Source: a virus
Virus record (IMG/VR): IMGVR_UViG_3300006162_000041
Span: 1-28,868 of that record
DNA length: 28,868 bases
Reading direction: 5' to 3' (one strand)
The translations under genes were made by a program, and so were the position numbers. Position 1 is the first letter of the stretch. The number at the start of each line of letters is the position of its first letter. The notes below the pieces were generated by a model. That model was not told the origin of the DNA and did not search any database. It saw only the letters and a program-made list of their open reading frames with translations. Positions 1-7,408 of the stretch are shown here, in pieces.

Positions 1-418
1 ACAATGTGATAGAAATTTCGCCAGATGCAGGCGTCGTGCCCTGTTTGTAGACTCCGATGGTCACCCCAGCCGAGATGGCCAACTTGGCCGGCGAAAGGTC
101 GATGACTTCGGAAGCTTTGGCGCAGCGAACAAAATCCTGGCCATTCACCGTGATTACCACTGCTTGGTCTAGGCTATTGTGAATCAGGATAATCTTGGCC
201 GGGAATACCGACACGCCCATATAAATAGCCGTGGCGTTAGTCGTTGCCGTAATCGTCGATGCTGCAGCCGTGACGACTTGGAATGCCGCCATGGTCGGTT
301 GTGGGTTCAAAGCCTGGTTAACGAGATCGGCAAGATACACTTTGCCGTTTTCGTCCATTATCGTCATGCGCGGATGCTTTTGCGTATCCGGCGTGTCAAA
401 GACTTTAGAGTAAGGCAT
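1..418 (-). CDS. Structural protein of unknown function (C-terminus cut by window edge)
   Basis: An open reading frame runs from an ATG at 418 off the left edge without a stop, giving about 139 visible residues beginning MPYSKVFDTPDTQKHPRMTI. Its ATG shares one base with the TAA stop of the upstream gene (TAATG), the same coupling seen elsewhere in this operon, which supports both the frame and the start. The visible part has a short N-terminal stretch (MDENGKVYLADLVNQ) followed by Thr/Ala/Val-rich alternating sequence (TITATTNATAIY, AVVITVNGQDF, SAGVTIGVYK) that reads as beta-sandwich sequence. I recognise no family. Position at the end of the virion operon suggests a head-decoration, tail or fibre-associated protein; this is inference. 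Confidence 0.75.
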   Translation of the reverse strand, partial: MPYSKVFDTPDTQKHPRMTIMDENGKVYLADLVNQALNPQPTMAAFQVVTAAASTITATTNATAIYMGVSVFPAKIILIHNSLDQAVVITVNGQDFVRCAKASEVIDLSPAKLAISAGVTIGVYKQGTTPASGEISITL

Positions 419-1074
419 TACAGTGCCACTTCTTCCCAAACCCAAGAAGCATTAACGATTGGACTCGTACCGGCGCCGGAGGCCCAAAGCCCGAGCAGGT
501 TGCCGGGATACACACACACGGCGCCGATGGTGGCCAATTGAAAGTAGCACTGTTGGTTCGCAGACAAAGCGCCAGTAGTCGGGCCACCAGCATAGCGAAC
601 CAAGGTGGCCGCGGTTAGTTGGCCAGCCAGCGCGGTAGCGCCGGCATAGGTCTTAGCCACCGACCCGCCGACGTTACCGGTATAGGTATTGACTGCAGTA
701 TTGGTCGATGCCGCAGTGATTGCCGTAACGTTGGCGCCAGTCAATACGCCAAGCGCTAACCCGCCAGCCGCCGCCGTGCCGGAACTCCACATATGCTCGA
801 TAAAGCTAACAACGAGAGCTTTGCCTGAACCGGCTGGATTAGAAATGGCCAGAACCGGCTGGCTGCCGGTAATTTGAGCAATAGTGTTCAGGCCGGTAAC
901 GGTAACGCCTGCCGTGGCGTTGGCCAACGACCAAAGGTTACCGCGAAGCGCCGCTTCTTGGTACTGGGCGTGAGCGTCTTGCGATGTAAGGGCACCGTCG
1001 CGGCTGATGCGCACGGTCTGTAGCGCACCGTCGGCAGTGTATGTTGGGGCAACTTGTCCTTGAATTGAGGCCAT
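418..1074 (-). CDS. Small-residue-rich beta structural protein, unknown function
   Basis: Encodes 218 residues starting MASIQGQVAPTYTADG. The ATG has a good ribosome site (AGGAGC, 8 bases upstream) and ends in TAATG shared with the next gene. The sequence is rich in Ala, Gly, Thr and Val, with regularly alternating hydrophobic residues and no charged helices, catalytic motif, signal peptide or membrane segment. The last 60 residues (NQQCYFQLATIGAVCVYPG, then ASWVWEEVAL) look like a beta-sandwich. This composition is typical of phage decoration or fibre proteins, but I do not recognise the family. It is the first gene after the repeated motif at 1117-1144, so it and the gene after it may form a separately transcribed unit. 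Confidence 0.75.
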   Translation of the reverse strand: MASIQGQVAPTYTADGALQTVRISRDGALTSQDAHAQYQEAALRGNLWSLANATAGVTVTGLNTIAQITGSQPVLAISNPAGSGKALVVSFIEHMWSSGTAAAGGLALGVLTGANVTAITAASTNTAVNTYTGNVGGSVAKTYAGATALAGQLTAATLVRYAGGPTTGALSANQQCYFQLATIGAVCVYPGNLLGLWASGAGTSPIVNASWVWEEVAL

Positions 1075-1116
1075 GGTTTTTAGCTCCTATGTGCCCATCG
1101 GTAAGATCCGGGGCAT

Positions 1117-1144
1117 GTACATAAAAAGCCAAAGTGTCGGTCTA
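1117..1144 (-). promoter_or_regulatory. Copy A of a three-copy motif; candidate phage late promoter
   Basis: Read on the minus strand, this site is TAGACCGACACT, four variable bases (TTGG), then CTTTTTATGT. The same blocks with the same spacing recur at 15080-15107 and 17036-17063. The first three bases are the TAG stop of the 921-residue gene, and the site lies 43 bases before the ATG of the next gene, which has its own AGGAGC ribosome site. A promoter in the longest gap of the left-end late genes is the simplest reading. No host-type -35/-10 pair is evident, so a phage-encoded polymerase or sigma-like factor would be needed. An RNA processing or translation signal is the alternative. Confidence 0.45.
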
Positions 1145-3907
1145 TTTCGCTTCAACCAACTTGTCGGTCTTGCTCTGATATTCGCTGGCCATCTTAGTCA
1201 TGCCTTTTTGGGCAGACTGTTGGGCGGCCTTCTTCTTTTGCGATTGAGCGGCCCAGTTTTGCTGCACAAGCTGCTTAAGTCCAGGGTCTTGATAATCCGC
1301 GATGGGCTGTCCAAGCAATATTGAAAGCTGGTTTTTTTGCTTAATGGTCAGCGGTTCTTTTTGGTCTGTAGCGGCCTTTATGGCCTCATCGCAAGTTTGC
1401 TTGTAAATAGTCGGCCACAGGGTCTTTAAAGTATCCACGTCCGCCGAGGTCAATTGTCCCAACGACAACAACTTCATGGCCAACAAAGGCTTGTCAGCGA
1501 TAGCGATTTGCCTTTGGTAGGCCATTAAATCCGTCTTGCTTGGCGCGTAAAGCGTCTTCCCTGGAGCATTGAACCCTGGGTACTGAGTCTGCACCTTGGG
1601 AAACAGGTTGGCCACATGCTGAGACACTGCAGCCTGCTTGTCGGCCACGGCTTTTGAAAAGTTAGGGGCGAAGAGCGCCACATCCGACGGCGTATCTTCA
1701 TGACGCATCATGGCGGCATGGTACTTCGCCTTTGACGCCACCGGGTCGCCGTGTTCGTTCGTTATTTCTTTAAGCTGCTCGGCGTATTTTTTATCCTTGC
1801 CTGCGCTTTTCCCAATTTCCAAAGCGATTGACTTACGCAGTAGGTCTGCTTTTTCTGGCGACATGTTCTCGATGCCCGCAAAAAAGTCTCCTACTCCTCG
1901 GCTAATGGCGTCGACTGTTTTGTTGGCGTAATGGTCAATCTTGGCCAACGTTTGAAACGACGTTACCGGGTCATAAAGCGACCTGCCGACAGCACGACTA
2001 GGAGCCGTTACAAGTCCCGGCATGCCAGTCGTTAACACCCCCGTGACGGTCGGTGGCTTGGGCCCCATACTCGACACCCATGGGAAGCTGGCCAATCCAC
2101 GATACTTAGACATTTCGCCAAACGCTTTTTCGCCAGCTTCTAGGTGCTGGTTAATGGCTTCGGATGTCTGCTGAGCATTGAACAGCTTTTGCATAGTTTC
2201 AGAGCTATCAGCATTGTCTATAAGCTTTTGCGCATCTTCGATGCTCACGCCACGAGAAATTGCCCCCTCTTTGGTGATCATCTTGTAGGCATCAATCATC
2301 CCTTGCGAATGCTTTTGCGCGTACTGGATGGCATCCAAAAAGTCTTGCGAACGGTTCGTCTCAAGCTTGTTCGACAAATTGGTTATTGCGGTGCCTTTGA
2401 CTTCTTGGGTCGCTCTGCCGTCTTCGTATTTCACAAATTCAGTGAGGCGTTTAGTCAATGCTCCGTCTTTGCCGGTAATGGCGATCCAATCAGCGATAGG
2501 TCCGTTAATGGCCTGTTGCATGACGCCCCATTTGCCCCACTTGGCAGGGTCTTCCAGGCTGCTTTTGACTGTAAAAGCGGCGTTGGCCAACTTACTAGCA
2601 ACAAGCTTATCGTTCGGTGCCACGTCCTCGCCAACCTTGGCGAAAAACTGCAGCATGTTTTTCAACTTGTCGGTGGTGTCGTAAATCTTTTGCGACGTGA
2701 CGCCTTCTTCCTGCAGCGCATTCAGGTCCGCCACGTATTGGTTGCTGATTGCTTTTAGATTTTTGTGGTATGAAGTGTTGGCCGTCAATTCGTTCTCTGA
2801 CAATTCAACGTCAAGCTTGTGCAGCATGTCGCTTACTTCCACGGCATTGTGCGAAGCCTTAAGCTCATCAACACGAGACAACAAAGACGCCTTGTCTTGG
2901 TGGTATGTGTCGAGCAGCTTTTGAGCTAACTCATCGTTTTGCTCGATAAACTTTTGGGTCTGAGGTTGCATCACTCGTTCCCATTGGTCCTTGTCCTTGG
3001 CTAACTGCTCGACCGTCTTTCTGGGTGCCGCGGTGCGAAGCTCTTCTCTGCCAATAGCGCCCTGTGGGCCAGTGTACTTGGCGTAAGTTGCCGCCTCTTC
3101 GCCAGTGGCAATCTGTGAAGCTTTGGCATACACATCCGCCGCCGTATTTGTTGCACGTGGAACCAACCACTTAACAACATCTCCGACAGCATCAGTAGCT
3201 TTTTGGGCCGCAATTGATATTGCTTTACCGGCGACATGGCCTACCCCAAACAGGGCAGCTGACATAGCAAGCGCCGGCCCCGCTGATGCCATCGCGTTTT
3301 CGACGCCTTGTTGCAGATTGCCGCCAGAAAGATGGGACTCATCAACCTTGCTTATGAGGTTGAAAATCTCAGCTTGCCCGGCAAGATTGGCAGCGCCAGC
3401 ACCATATCTGGCGATCGTTTCGCCAGCAGCGCCAGGGATGCCGCTTAATAGCTTTCGCGTTACTCCGCCAAGCACCTTGCCTGCAGTGCCAACCGTTTCG
3501 AGCGGGGCCGCGGCGACCCTGGCTGCCAACGACTCGCCGCCGCTAGCAAAAGCGCCAGCAGCTATTCCGCCTAGCTCGGCAATCGTCGAAGTCGTTGGCC
3601 AATGCTCTTGTCGCTTTAAGATGTCTTCCTTTGGTACTCCCAAGGCTTGTTCGAGATAGTGTGAACCAGACAGCGTAATACCAGACGCTGCAGCTTCGGC
3701 GGCGGCTGCAAGCTGCTGTCCCGGTGTCTCAAATTTTTTATTCTCTTCGGCCTTGGCCGCCATTTCAGGCGTTTGTTCGACATAGCCGCCTTGCTTTAAA
3801 AGGCCGGCCTCTACTGGGTCGACAGAGACAATCTTTCCGGTCCTTGGGTTTACAAGCGGAACCGTTAGCGGTGGTGCTTCGATTGTTTTGTCGCTGTCAT
3901 TGGCCAT
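1142..3907 (-). CDS. Large helical protein, probable internal (ejected) virion protein
   Basis: Encodes 921 residues starting MANDSDKTIEAPPLT, one base after the stop of the preceding gene and without a clear ribosome site, so translation is probably coupled. Residues about 90-260 are Ala/Gly-rich and hydrophobic (ELGGIAAGAFASGGESLAA, GPALAMSAALFGVGHVAGK), resembling membrane-interacting helices. Residues about 290-600 are long charged helices likely to form coiled coils. The C-terminal 100 residues are Lys/Gln-rich (QKKKAAQQSAQKGMTKM). No lysozyme or transglycosylase motif is apparent. Short-tailed phages carry large helical proteins ejected ahead of the DNA (T7 gp15/gp16, P22 gp7/gp16/gp20) in this genomic position, and the assignment rests on length, composition and context rather than recognised homology. 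Confidence 0.8.
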   Translation of the reverse strand: MANDSDKTIEAPPLTVPLVNPRTGKIVSVDPVEAGLLKQGGYVEQTPEMAAKAEENKKFETPGQQLAAAAEAAASGITLSGSHYLEQALGVPKEDILKRQEHWPTTSTIAELGGIAAGAFASGGESLAARVAAAPLETVGTAGKVLGGVTRKLLSGIPGAAGETIARYGAGAANLAGQAEIFNLISKVDESHLSGGNLQQGVENAMASAGPALAMSAALFGVGHVAGKAISIAAQKATDAVGDVVKWLVPRATNTAADVYAKASQIATGEEAATYAKYTGPQGAIGREELRTAAPRKTVEQLAKDKDQWERVMQPQTQKFIEQNDELAQKLLDTYHQDKASLLSRVDELKASHNAVEVSDMLHKLDVELSENELTANTSYHKNLKAISNQYVADLNALQEEGVTSQKIYDTTDKLKNMLQFFAKVGEDVAPNDKLVASKLANAAFTVKSSLEDPAKWGKWGVMQQAINGPIADWIAITGKDGALTKRLTEFVKYEDGRATQEVKGTAITNLSNKLETNRSQDFLDAIQYAQKHSQGMIDAYKMITKEGAISRGVSIEDAQKLIDNADSSETMQKLFNAQQTSEAINQHLEAGEKAFGEMSKYRGLASFPWVSSMGPKPPTVTGVLTTGMPGLVTAPSRAVGRSLYDPVTSFQTLAKIDHYANKTVDAISRGVGDFFAGIENMSPEKADLLRKSIALEIGKSAGKDKKYAEQLKEITNEHGDPVASKAKYHAAMMRHEDTPSDVALFAPNFSKAVADKQAAVSQHVANLFPKVQTQYPGFNAPGKTLYAPSKTDLMAYQRQIAIADKPLLAMKLLSLGQLTSADVDTLKTLWPTIYKQTCDEAIKAATDQKEPLTIKQKNQLSILLGQPIADYQDPGLKQLVQQNWAAQSQKKKAAQQSAQKGMTKMASEYQSKTDKLVEAK

Positions 3908-3908
3908 G

Positions 3909-5528
3909 TTATTTTTGCAACCGTTTAATGTCTTCGGCCAATTCTCTCATCATGTTCTGATATTCGTTTTCGGCTGCTACGTTGATGGCCGACTGCGGCT
4001 TGTCTGTTTTGCCAGTCAACGGAGGTATGGCTTCGTCGATGATTTGAGCTTCTCGATTAGTCAACCCTCCGGGCTTGGCCGACCTGAACTTATGCAGCTG
4101 TTGTGTCAAAGCGGAATGAAGCTGGTTGGCCGCGACAATGTTCTCGGGATTGTAGAACGAGGTATTATTCCAAGTGTAAATCGGTTTTCCGTTTTCGTCG
4201 TATGCCGTGTTTAATGCCCTTCTGAACTGAGCAGCAGCGTCGACCTTGTTCTGGATGTTGGTTGCTTCTTCTTTGTCCTTGGCTTTGCCTATTGGTTTAC
4301 CTTGCTGATCGAAAACCATAAGCGGCTCATCTTTTTTGAGCGCTTCGACTTTTTCGTGTGATTGCTTCCACAAAAACTCATCTTGAGCCAACCTAAGATG
4401 CCCACGGCTTGTTTGAGCATTGAACTGCTCGGTTTCTAGTTTGTGTGCATTGATATAAGCTTCGCGCTGTTTGGCTTGGTCCTCTTGCATGTTCTTGATG
4501 GCCGACATCATCGCTGTGGATCTTTCTTTGTCGATTGATGCTTGTAGGCCATACAACCGGGCTTTGATGTTCGGATCGTTGTATTGAGGGATCAAACTGT
4601 CCAAGACCTTTTTGTATTTCAAACTTTGCGTGGCCATGTCGATGGCCATTGCCTCTTCGTTGGTTTTGCCAAGCGCTTTGGCGGCCTCGAAGGCGTTGTT
4701 CTCGTTCGACATGCGTTTCATATCTGCTGCTACTTCGGACTGGATCTTGGCGTGAATGTAGGACTCGCTTCCGCCTAGCGTTACAATCCCCAAAAGCACG
4801 CGGGCAATCTTTCCGCCGGTACCAAGATCATCCCAAAACTCTTTGCCGCTCGCATGCTTGTCCATTTCTTTGGCGATGCGGTTCATCTCCATGTAATGGT
4901 CTTGGGCATAAAGAGCGTTTTGAGCAATCAGCGCACGCTGTTGCTGGCTAAATCCGATCATCGCCTGGTCGTTTTCAAGGATAGCTTTGTCGATTGGCTG
5001 CTCTGAAGTTATGGCATCATAAACCTTTTGAGAAATTGCAGCCAGCGCCGGCGTCTGAGCTGGCGTTAGCGCTTGCGCCCTAATCATCGGTTGCTTGAGG
5101 TTTTTAGGGTCTGGGTGCCCATAAGGATTTGTGGGCTGAGCCATTTCAGGCATTGGCTTTAATGACAATTCTCCCGGCCCGTATGGCGCAGTCTTTGGCA
5201 TCTGTGCCATGCTCATCTGTGAAGCGTCAGATTCAAAGCTTGACGGTTTACCCATCTGCATTTGCGAGGCATCATTGTCAAAAATAGATGGCTTTCCCAT
5301 TTGCATTTGCGAGGCGTCAGATTCAAAGCTTGACGGTTTACCCATCTGCATTTGCGAGGCATCATTGTCAAAAATAGATGGCTTTCCCATTTGCATTTGC
5401 GAGGCGTCAGACTCAAACTTGGGAGAATACCCATATTGCTCGGCTAAGTCTTTGGGTATCGTAAACGAACGGCCGCCAGGCATATCCAGCGTCACGGTCC
5501 TGTCGTCACTTTGTACTGGCGATGCCAT
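3909..5528 (-). CDS. Repeat-containing helical virion protein, probable internal virion protein
   Basis: Encodes 539 residues; ATG preceded by AAGGGGAG and sharing a TAATG junction with the upstream gene. Residues 1-36 form a short domain (DRTVTLDMPGGRSFTIPKDL). Residues about 38-110 are nearly five copies of a 15-residue repeat with core DASQMQMGKP, alternating FES and FDN variants. A Pro-rich linker follows, and the rest is charged and helical, with a hydrophobic patch near residues 230-250 (GGKIARVLLGIVTLGG). No catalytic motif is recognised. It lies between other presumed internal virion proteins, and its mixture of low-complexity and helical sequence fits that group. The repeat is very well conserved at DNA level (see the separate repeat entry), pointing to recent duplication. 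Confidence 0.8.
   Translation of the reverse strand: MASPVQSDDRTVTLDMPGGRSFTIPKDLAEQYGYSPKFESDASQMQMGKPSIFDNDASQMQMGKPSSFESDASQMQMGKPSIFDNDASQMQMGKPSSFESDASQMSMAQMPKTAPYGPGELSLKPMPEMAQPTNPYGHPDPKNLKQPMIRAQALTPAQTPALAAISQKVYDAITSEQPIDKAILENDQAMIGFSQQQRALIAQNALYAQDHYMEMNRIAKEMDKHASGKEFWDDLGTGGKIARVLLGIVTLGGSESYIHAKIQSEVAADMKRMSNENNAFEAAKALGKTNEEAMAIDMATQSLKYKKVLDSLIPQYNDPNIKARLYGLQASIDKERSTAMMSAIKNMQEDQAKQREAYINAHKLETEQFNAQTSRGHLRLAQDEFLWKQSHEKVEALKKDEPLMVFDQQGKPIGKAKDKEEATNIQNKVDAAAQFRRALNTAYDENGKPIYTWNNTSFYNPENIVAANQLHSALTQQLHKFRSAKPGGLTNREAQIIDEAIPPLTGKTDKPQSAINVAAENEYQNMMRELAEDIKRLQK
5224..5411. repeat. 90-bp in-frame tandem repeat (about 2.1 copies)
   Basis: Positions 5224-5321 are identical to 5314-5411, an offset of 90 bp, so slightly more than two copies are present with no mismatch in the 98 compared bases. 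Each 90-bp unit encodes 30 residues made of two related 15-residue halves (an FDN and an FES version of ...DASQMQMGKP...), so there is an older 45-bp duplication inside a younger 90-bp one. The period is a multiple of three, so gain or loss of units would keep the 539-residue protein in frame. An assembly from short reads could easily miscount the units. Confidence 0.95.
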
Positions 5529-6160
5529 TAGTTTCTCCCCTTGTGTGGGTACAAACCTTTTTCCGAAACCAAGCGCAAAAACCGCTCCACCGGGTCGTTA
5601 CCGGAAGACACGTTGGTCTTAACCCTGGCATCGCTGGCTGACGTCATGTTCTCAGTTCCATTGACCATAAAGTCAGGCGCATTTTGTGGCACAGGAGTTT
5701 GTTCCGGTGGTGCGGTCGGTGGATTGTCTGGTTTTGCTTTTAATCCGCTCGTTGCAGGGCCAAGATTGGCGCCTTGTACCTGGACGGGTGCCGGCGAAGA
5801 TAATTGCGATGGCTGTGCCGGAGTAGAGTTTTGCGCCGCTATCTGTTGTTTAGTGGCGTTATTTTCTTTGGCCTGTAAATCCCTTTGCTGAGCCAAAGAA
5901 TCCTGCCGATCTTGATAAACATCTTTGCCGATAGTCGTACCAATTGCAGCAGCATCTAAAGCAATCAAAGCAGGCGTAGCCGTACCCCAAGTCAATATAG
6001 AGCCAACAATGGTCCCGGCCGTGGCAAGTCCAAGAGCCGTTGCGTCTCCGACATCACGACCCGTGTTATTGGCCGGCTGATAATTGGTAAGCGGCGGAGC
6101 AACCGTACCGGGAGATTGGCCAGCACCTACTGTGCCTGGATTGTTTCCTGGATTGATCAC
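5528..6160 (-). CDS. Ala/Gln/Pro-rich virion protein ending in a truncated S74 motif
   Basis: Encodes 210 residues from a GTG that overlaps the upstream stop (GTGA) with GGGAG seven bases before it. Residues 1-35 are Asn/Gly/Pro-rich. Residues 41-80 are a hydrophobic small-residue segment (ATALGLATAGTIVGSIL) that could cross or insert into a membrane, followed by a Gln-rich helix (85-112) and a Pro-rich linker. The C-terminus carries SDARVKTNV at 176-184, the hallmark beginning of a Peptidase_S74 chaperone domain, but the protein stops about 26 residues later, so nearly all of the domain is missing. The complete domain is in the preceding gene (SDKRIKTNV). I infer a minor internal or tail virion protein. 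Confidence 0.8.
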   Translation of the reverse strand: MINPGNNPGTVGAGQSPGTVAPPLTNYQPANNTGRDVGDATALGLATAGTIVGSILTWGTATPALIALDAAAIGTTIGKDVYQDRQDSLAQQRDLQAKENNATKQQIAAQNSTPAQPSQLSSPAPVQVQGANLGPATSGLKAKPDNPPTAPPEQTPVPQNAPDFMVNGTENMTSASDARVKTNVSSGNDPVERFLRLVSEKGLYPHKGRN

Positions 6161-7407
6161 TTTTTACTCCCACGTTTGGATTCTAGTGCGTGAATCTTTT
6201 CGTTCAGGTGGGCCAATGAAGCTACGATTGCGGCCATGCCCTTGCCATAGTCGACCATCTTAGTGCCATCATGGTCATGAAACACCATGCGCTTGCCGAT
6301 TGTAGACTTCTCCAAGTCTTGAGCCATAACGCCGAGCTTCCGTCCATGTCCAAATCTGTCCGGGTCTTTGTAATCCCAAGACTTTGCCTTGAGATGATCC
6401 AGAAAGTCCGAAACATCTTGCTGCCCCGGCTTAACGTTGGTCTTGATGCGTTTGTCTGAGCCAATGATCGATCCGGCGCCTTGAAGTATCCCACCAGCTG
6501 CTGTGCCAATGTTGGCGCCAGCATTAACGCTCGAAACGTCAATTCCTTCCTGAGCGATGGCGTGTCCCTGATTAGCGGCATATTGCCCAGAAGCGCTTTG
6601 AACACCAAACTCACCCATGGCTATATTTGCCTGGTACTGAGCCTGCTGCAGACTCATTCCTTGGGTCATGAGTTGGTTGATTAATTGGTCTTTGTTGGTT
6701 TGAAACTGGTTGGCCATGGACGCATTGTTCAGCGATGCCGTGTTGGCTGCGCCAGCGTTGAATTGCGAATTGTTTTGAGCCAAACCAGCAGCCCCCAAAG
6801 ATTCTCCCTGCATTGCCCCGGCGACCTGGCCTGCGTTTGTAATTCCCTGCTGCTCACTGGCCAACGTGTTCATTGCGGCTTGGTTAGCTGCCTGCCCGGT
6901 AACATTTGCCTGACCAACCGAAGCCTGTCGCAATGCTTCTCCAGCATTTCCGCCACGCTGGCTGCCAGCCATCGCCATCTGCGCATTGATTCCTTGGTTC
7001 ATCGCATTTTGTGCTTGCATCTGAACGGCTTGCGCTGCCGGCCCTTGGCCTACTGATTGCTGCTGCAATTGTGCTAAGTTTTGCGCTTGAGCGTTAAAAC
7101 CTTGCTGGTTAACATTGGCAGCTTGCGCTTGCGTGGTGCCTGCCTGAAAAGCAGTTTGGTTAGCAATATCATTTTGCCTGCCCTGTAGAGTGCCAAGTTG
7201 TTGCTGTAGGTATGGGCTGTTTGCAAGGCTTGGGTCTATTTGCCAGATTGCCTTGTTGGGGTCTGAAGGATCATGGCCGATTGTTGGGCTTAACAATGAT
7301 CCGCTAGGAGTTGTCGCACCGCCGGCCATAGTCACCGGTTGGCCTTTAGAATCCACACTCGTCGCGATACCAGTGTTGCCAGTGTATCCGCCTTGTTGTT
7401 GAGCCAT
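6157..7407 (-). CDS. Gln/Ala-rich virion protein with C-terminal Peptidase S74 (intramolecular chaperone) domain
   Basis: Encodes 416 residues; ATG with AAGGGG seven bases upstream. Residues 1-70 are a short variable domain; 70-290 are strongly enriched in Gln, Ala, Asn and Gly and read as long amphipathic helices; 295-316 is a Gly/Ala hydrophobic stretch (GANIGTAAGGILQGAGSIIG). Residues 317-416 match the S74 domain: S317-D318 at the expected self-cleavage point, RIKTNV, WDYKD, KLGVMAQDLE, then a terminal helix (VASLAHLNEKIHALESK). In endosialidases and tail spikes this domain helps trimerise the protein and then cuts itself off before the conserved Ser. Here it sits on a helical low-complexity protein rather than a beta-helical fibre. 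The domain call is firm; the role of the main body is inferred. Confidence 0.88.
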   Translation of the reverse strand: MAQQQGGYTGNTGIATSVDSKGQPVTMAGGATTPSGSLLSPTIGHDPSDPNKAIWQIDPSLANSPYLQQQLGTLQGRQNDIANQTAFQAGTTQAQAANVNQQGFNAQAQNLAQLQQQSVGQGPAAQAVQMQAQNAMNQGINAQMAMAGSQRGGNAGEALRQASVGQANVTGQAANQAAMNTLASEQQGITNAGQVAGAMQGESLGAAGLAQNNSQFNAGAANTASLNNASMANQFQTNKDQLINQLMTQGMSLQQAQYQANIAMGEFGVQSASGQYAANQGHAIAQEGIDVSSVNAGANIGTAAGGILQGAGSIIGSDKRIKTNVKPGQQDVSDFLDHLKAKSWDYKDPDRFGHGRKLGVMAQDLEKSTIGKRMVFHDHDGTKMVDYGKGMAAIVASLAHLNEKIHALESKRGSKK

Positions 7408-7408
7408 A

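Noticed and set aside
2144-2758. Plus-strand open frame of 204 codons opposite the 921-residue virion gene.
   Set aside because: It is antisense to a gene with strong coding character, has no ribosome site and reads as Leu/Arg/Val-rich shadow sequence.
3105-3659. Plus-strand frame of 184 codons.
   Set aside because: Antisense to the Ala/Gly-rich part of the large internal virion protein; composition is that of an antisense shadow.
5209-5622. Plus-strand frame with a repeated ICEASDSKLDGLP peptide.
   Set aside because: It is the complement of the 90-bp tandem repeat in the real minus-strand gene; the repeated peptide follows from the DNA repeat.
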